A DNA stretch of 33,870 nucleotides from positions 928,953 through 962,822 of the forward strand of contig BFEA01000049.1 in NCBI GenBank assembly GCA_003427395.1, read 5' to 3'. The notes below the pieces were generated by a model. It searched no databases. It saw only the letters and a program-made list of their open reading frames with translations, and was not told where the DNA came from. The translations under genes were made by a program, and so were the position numbers. Shown one piece after another: positions 29,114-33,870 of this stretch (the stretch's first letter is position 1; every line of letters begins with the position of its first letter). Source of the stretch: Chara braunii (lineage: Eukaryota; Streptophyta; Charophyceae; Charales; Characeae).

Positions 29114-30275
29114 ATGTCGTCCTTTTCTACTAAATGCGTTTCTTTTGACTTGGCCGGAGTCGTCTCTCTGCCCATTATCGTAGTTATGAAGGTAAGCGTC
29201 AGAGTTACTAGGGGTTAAGGCCTGATCGCATGAGTAAAGGAGTACATAGCAGGATTTAAGTGTTAGCAGTCTGCCCTTGTCTGCCTGAGCTTACCTAAAT
29301 CATTGTTTGATGGTCTATTGCCGCTGTGCGTGACAGGCTGCTGTCAGCATCATGGCGGGAGAAAGCGGCTTCGCCAAGATCTTGCTTTGGAGGAATTCGT
29401 GTCTTTTAAAGGTGTTGTTGCACGAAGTGTTGCAGGCGTCAATGCCCCCAGATCTTCGCGCCCTGCTGTTCCAAGGAAGGAACCTGTCTAGCTTTCTGCG
29501 TGACTTTCAGGATTTTAGCCTTACGAAGATGTGGGACAAGGAGGCGTTGTGGTACATGTTCTCGTTGTTCGTTTGTGAAAGACTAAGCCAGGAGGTGTAC
29601 GCCCTCATGCCGAAGTCGCAAACCTGGGATGAGTTGGAAGCTTCTCTATAGTTAAGGTTCCCAGAGGATGAGGTGAAAAGCAGGCTTGGTAAGTGCCCTG
29701 AGCAGTCAGCCGAGGCCGCATCAACGCAAGGAGAGTTGAGTGGAATACAGAGGCAAGTTGGGATGTTGGAAGAAAGGTTGACACGCTTGGAAGAAGCTAG
29801 GCGTGGCAAAAGGGAGGCCTCTGAGGGAACATCGAGAGGGATGGCTGAGCGAAGTGAGGCAGAGAGAAGAGGAGTTCATCAAAAGTTGCTCCTCCGCAAG
29901 AGAACCTCGAAGAAGCGAGTCTGCGCCCCAGAAGGAGACGAAGGTAAGGGATTCATTGAGATAAAGGAGGAGCGGGAAACTAGTGCGGCCCTACCTGTCT
30001 CTGTGCCTGATTCGAAGAGAGGACCCTTTAACGTGGAAGCTTTCTCAGCTGCAGGGCGGGGAGAACAAAGGAGTGAGTGGTGGTCAGAGCACTGGGCAAA
30101 GGCGGTGTGTAATCGCTGGGGAAGGATTGGTTGTACCCCTCAGGGAAGCAAACAAAGGGGAGTGACGGAAGAAAAGGGGAAGCCTGAACCTCCCAAGTTG
30201 TCAAAGGCTCAGCGGAAGGCGAGGAATCGCGCCCAGGGAGGTCGAGACGCTGAAAAGGGGCAGTGCTCACAATAG
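29114..30275 (+). pseudogene. gag: gag-like capsid ORF of the X retroelement, one amber stop, possible intron
   Basis: The main frame runs from ATG 29352 to 30275, with a single TAG at 29649. It contains LFQGRNLSSFLRDFQDF, then 'WDKEALWYMFSLFVCERLSQEV' and 'SQTWDELEASL-stop-LRFPED'. This is the 'F.G.NL..FL.DFE.......W......FV......EV......WD.L...L..RF' pattern of Ty3/gypsy gag capsids. A coiled coil (IQRQVGMLEERLTRLEEARR) and a basic, low-complexity tail follow. No CCHC zinc knuckle is visible. A small frame from ATG 29114 (26 codons) ends at AAG|GTAAGC (29191/29192), and CAG|GCT at 29336/29337 would join it in phase to the main frame; without splicing it stops 10 codons later. Gag would form the virus-like particle of the element. 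Confidence 0.55.
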
Positions 30276-32513
30276 ATGGGGGCCACCCCGCAAGAGGTGG
30301 AAGGCATAGCAGCACAAGGGAGGCCCCCGCCGATTGAGCGTTCGCTATACGGGCAGTGAGAGCCATGCGGTCAAGTAGGGCCAAGGCCCATATATGGTTC
30401 ATATCTGCCCTGTGTACAATGCAGTTGGTTGGGCCCACAAATGGAGGTGATGCCACCTAGACCTCCTGCAGTCCAGTTTCAGCCAGCCTCGGGTATGAGG
30501 CCATTACATCCGTCGATACCACGAGTGACACAAGGCCAAGTGGCCGGTGGAGGGGGCCAACCATCCCTAGGGAGATAGGCCATCTAGCCTAGGGAGGAAG
30601 TTGCAGGATTGGTGCATGGGCGACTCCTAGCCTTACTTTTCTTTGGATATCTGGATATGTCCTGGATTACTTGGGTCCCTCGGATTGAGAAGTATGACTA
30701 CGTCGTGATCAAGTTGTTTTAGCTATAGCTTTGGTCAGGGAGACCGCATTTGTTCTTGTGTGATACCAGTGACGATTTGAGTTGAGATTGTTCAACTCCG
30801 AGTGTATATATGTAATTTGAGACATTTGGCTCGCGTTTGAGTTGGGGTATTGTACCCCTATGTACATATTGAGTTGAGGCCTTATCCGAGACTGTCTTTT
30901 GTATATGACAATCGCAATCACTCTCACATGTGTGGACTTTATCCTGATGAATAGTGATTTTGTGTGGATTTTGTGAGAATGAATGGGTGTGAACTGTCTA
31001 CTCTCCGATATACTCGTGCCATCCGCCCATGGGTGGGTGATAGGGCCGAGTATAAGGAGAGGCAGTGCAGTTTGGTGTGTGACAAAAGTGTGAGAATCCT
31101 AAGAGATTTTGCGAGTCTCTGAGACTCGAGTACTTACCATGCCGGATGTTTAACAGTTGAGTTGCGAAGAGGGCTCACAAGCAGGCCCCTCAGTTTGAGT
31201 TGGTTCGTGGTTGAGTTGTGGAGAGAACCCATAAGTAGGCCTCTCAGTTTGAGTTGTTCTACGGTTGAGTTGTTCTATGGTTGAGACCCCTTCTGATTGA
31301 GGAAGGTGGTAGTGTTGTTTATTGGGAGACTCGTCCCCAACAAGGGGGGTATTTAAAAAGGGTCGTGTGATAGCCCATCCGAAAAGGAGAGGGATGACTG
31401 GGAGACCTATTGAGAGAGACCTCCTTCGTGTGAAAGGTAGTTAATGGATTTAAGCGCATGGTAAGCAGTGTTTGAGTTGATAAAGTCTGAGGAAAAGAGG
31501 CCACGTTTGTTTGAGATGTTTGAGAAAGTCGCAAAAGAGTGCAGGGCGAGAGACGTCTCAAGATGGGTGGCTGCTGGCTATGATCAAGTTAGGGGTCACG
31601 ACCTTGTGGACCTAGCGGTGAGTTCGTTTGTAATTGTGCGAAGGATGCCATGCTTTTCGTGGGAGAGTTGGTAAATGCCTTCAAACCCCTGCGTAATTTC
31701 GCAGTGGGTCCGTGATTAGTTTTGCGACGCTCCGTCTAACCACTTGTGCTAGTTCTGGGATATACTGGAGGAATACCAAGCTAAGCGGTAAAGATTAGCA
31801 CCTCTAGGGCGTAACCCCAGTGGATGGCTGCTAGCCGGCGCAACCAGGCTGCAGGACCGTGAAGTAAGAGTTGAAGGGGAGTTGCCCGCCCCAGGGAAAT
31901 TACCCCGTGGGATAGTGAAGGTTGAGATTTTGGGAAATCCTGATTGAATGCTTATCAGGAGAAGACCTATCGTTGCGTAACCAACGAGGGTACTGCCGCT
32001 AAAATAACAATGCGGTGGGCCGTAGTCCTGGTCCGATCAGCCAGGCTATGGTGGGCCAAGATGGAGACCTAGCCTTTCTGTACTAGACTGCAGAAAGAGT
32101 TGAGTGAATATTAAGTATACAAATATATGTATGTGTATTTGATTGCGAGAGTTTCTCTTAGAAGGAAGGCGAGAGTGCCTTCAAAGGTTTCGGTTAGGGC
32201 CCGCGTCTCAAGTTTTGGCAAGAACTAGGGACACCCAACGAGAAGCCGAAGGTTGTTTAGGACCGGGGAGAGGATGATTGAGAAAGTCTTTGGAACTTAT
32301 GATGTTAGCGTCCTAATGTCGAAGCGGTGAGAGCCCGGGTTAGAAACCTGGCAGCATATAGTTGTGGAGGCATGGTTTCATGGAGGGCTCTACCCTCTGT
32401 TTGTCGGCTAATCGGATTGGTTCCTTTCTCGTCAGCATTTGGACTCCGGATGAATTTATAGCTTTTTGATTTCGCGAAGCTACGGGGACGTCGCTTAATA
32501 TGGTCCGGTAAGC
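30276..32513 (+). other. Post-gag region without pol
   Basis: Over 2.2 kb with no protease, RT, RNase H or integrase motif in any frame I could read. It holds small hairpins at 30781-30805 (GAGTTGA/TCAACTC) and 30843-30859 (GGGGTA/TACCCC), a longer one at 31010-31053 (ATACTCG/CGAGTAT, with CCCATGGG inside), and a ~63-bp direct repeat with 'AGGCC(C)CTCAGTTTGAGTTG' at 31158-31280. No polypurine tract is obvious before 32514. Confidence 0.5.
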
Positions 32514-33870
32514 TGTCGGCGCAAATACCCTTACAAGGGTATCCGCCCTGGTTTTTGCAGATGTCAGAAACGGTAGGGTTGGTCTGAATAAGTCGTGCGA
32601 GGCGCGACCGCCTCCAGGAACCGTCGGGGCTAAGTTAGGAGGTATGTGGGCGCGCAATTTTGAGACGCGCGTGTGATTTTCTGGTTGAGCGAGCGGTCGG
32701 TCTAGTCGACCGACCCGGTCCGTGTTGCGGATTTGGATAAGGAATAAAAAGTTCGCTTGATAGGCCCACGCGACCGTCGTTAGGACTGGCGCATGGGACG
32801 GCACGCGGGGTGGCAACGGCGTGGTTGGGGCCGCCGGCACAGATGTTGGTGACCATGGGGGCGAGTGCGGATGAGGAATGGCCCAAGGTGTGTTCTTGGC
32901 CCTGAAGGCCGCACGGTACCGCTTTATATAGGTGTTTGCGTTTGGGTGTTTCAGGCGTGGGCTTAGCCCTATAGGTTACGACATTGGAGTATTGCCGCGG
33001 AGGCGCAGGGATCGAGGTCAGCAGGCGCAGGAGCGGGAGCGACGGAGCGTTGGAAAAACTGAGGGGTTGAGGGTTCCGCGGGACTATCCCCCCCCTCTGT
33101 CTTGTTGAGGAAGCCCATTCGCGGGCCCGGCCCGTAGGCGTGAGGGAGCGTTGGGAGGCCCGCAGCCCGTGCTCGGGCGGCCGCACCTCTTATCTCTCTT
33201 TGGGTAGGGTCCAAAATTACCAGCGTCTTTTTTTTTCCTTCTTCCTGGGCGTGGGCTGATTGACCCACGACCCGGGGTTGGTAAGTGGGACAGGAAGGGA
33301 GAGCGGGAGGGCGGGGGCTCGGAGCCTCCTCGGCCCGCTCGAGTACCGAAAGGCCACGGGGCATTGCCCCGGGTAAGTCCCTCGGGATATTTGTCAAGGC
33401 TGGGGTGGCATGGACGGGATCAGCCCGGCACCGGGGTGGAACGTATAAATCTGCGAAGGTACGACAGCCGCCCGTTTAAATTTTGTTGTTGGACCGCGCA
33501 GTCGGAAGGGGGCCGGGGCGATATCGTATCAGACCGAAAGGTGTCGGGGAGCGGGGCGCGAAGGCCGTGAGGGAGAGGGATGAACCGGGACAGGGGACGC
33601 GACCGGGTAAGTGCAGAGCCACGGAGCAAGCGCAGAACGGGGCTGATTAACTGATAGCGTAGCGGGCGGCGTCGCGTAGTAATGGATGGGCGATTGTGCA
33701 GGGGAGTTGGGGAGAGTGCTGGCGTGGTAAAGCAAACAGCGGGATGAACCGAGGTGCAGAAGCGCACCAGGTGCCTGCATGAAGAGCCGGCTGTAGTAGC
33801 GAGCGGGGCGGCAGCACGAGCAGTCGACGGAGGCTTGGCTTCAATGTGGAGAGGAGAGGGAACCCGGACA
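32514..33870. mobile_element. Repeat Y, copy B (LTR-like, cut by window end)
   Basis: Same strand and order as 20363-21840. Begins TGTCGGCGCAAATACCC; the terminal palindrome is kept in slightly damaged form (AATACCCTT/AAGGGTATC). It reaches the window end still matching copy A, so the unit is at least 1357 bp. It does not contain the 38-bp adapter or the 112-bp duplication, which confirms those as artefacts of copy A. Confidence 0.7.

Noticed and set aside
30028-30456. 142-codon minus-strand frame
   Set aside because: Antisense shadow of the gag tail.
32460-32513. Polypurine tract upstream of repeat Y copy B
   Set aside because: The sequence just before 32514 is mixed (TAATATGGTCCGGTAAGC), so it gives no support for copy B being a plus-strand 3' LTR.

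Overview
The window reads as a eukaryotic, repeat-rich (heterochromatin-like) nuclear contig. I see no host housekeeping gene, no rRNA and no convincing intact tRNA gene. It consists of broken retroelements, long terminal repeats (LTRs), microsatellites and unusual hairpin-bearing tandem repeats. An L1-type LINE, a Penelope-like element with an upstream GIY-YIG remnant (the 'Chlamys' layout of the green lineage) and a gag-type ORF behind a tRNA-Asp primer site together suggest a green alga or streptophyte. From memory of similar proteins a charophyte such as Chara is the best guess; no search was possible. Scattered Ns and an embedded Nextera mate-pair junction show a short-read assembly with at least one artefact.

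Layout. 1-260: low-complexity lead-in. 263-3936: decayed L1-like LINE, plus strand, with a mutated catalytic motif and a 3' A-rich tail. 4095-7691: about 3.6-kb LTR ('family X') on the minus strand. 7692-10910: hairpin minisatellite, ATT-rich dispersed repeats with a possible retropepsin relic, CA-rich and CAGACTGA-type low complexity, an inverted X-LTR fragment and a second hairpin minisatellite block. 11168-11983: a terminal-inverted-repeat element nested in an (AAT)n tract. 12040-13545: more ATT-repeat relic, (CT)n, (CA)n and pyrimidine-rich DNA. 13546-14644: mostly featureless, with two tRNA-like B-box motifs. 14645-15283: a sharply AT-rich island with a relic reading frame broken only by TAA. 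15948-18500: Penelope-like retroelement, minus strand, broken by frameshifts and a stop, with an intact reverse-transcriptase core. 18508-18800: another X-LTR piece. 19041-20362: (TA)n, unassigned DNA and a third hairpin minisatellite block. 20363-22353: repeat Y with its downstream tandem repeats; the Nextera artefact lies inside. 23637-27139: X LTR on the plus strand, followed directly by a tRNA-Asp primer-binding site (27142-27160), a leader, an orphan ORF and a gag-like ORF (to 30275). No pol follows. 32514 to the end: second copy of repeat Y.

How the parts relate. The X LTR, primer-binding site and gag form the 5' part of one large Ty3/gypsy-style element that lacks pol and a 3' LTR in this window. 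Copies of its LTR occur at three other places, in both orientations. Repeat Y flanks that partial element as direct repeats about 12.15 kb apart and could be the LTRs of a composite element or two independent insertions.

The most unusual feature is inside the X LTR: a tandem array of about 11 hairpins whose loop is conserved while the stem sequence differs from unit to unit and stays self-complementary. A second, unrelated two-stem hairpin minisatellite shows the same behaviour at three loci.
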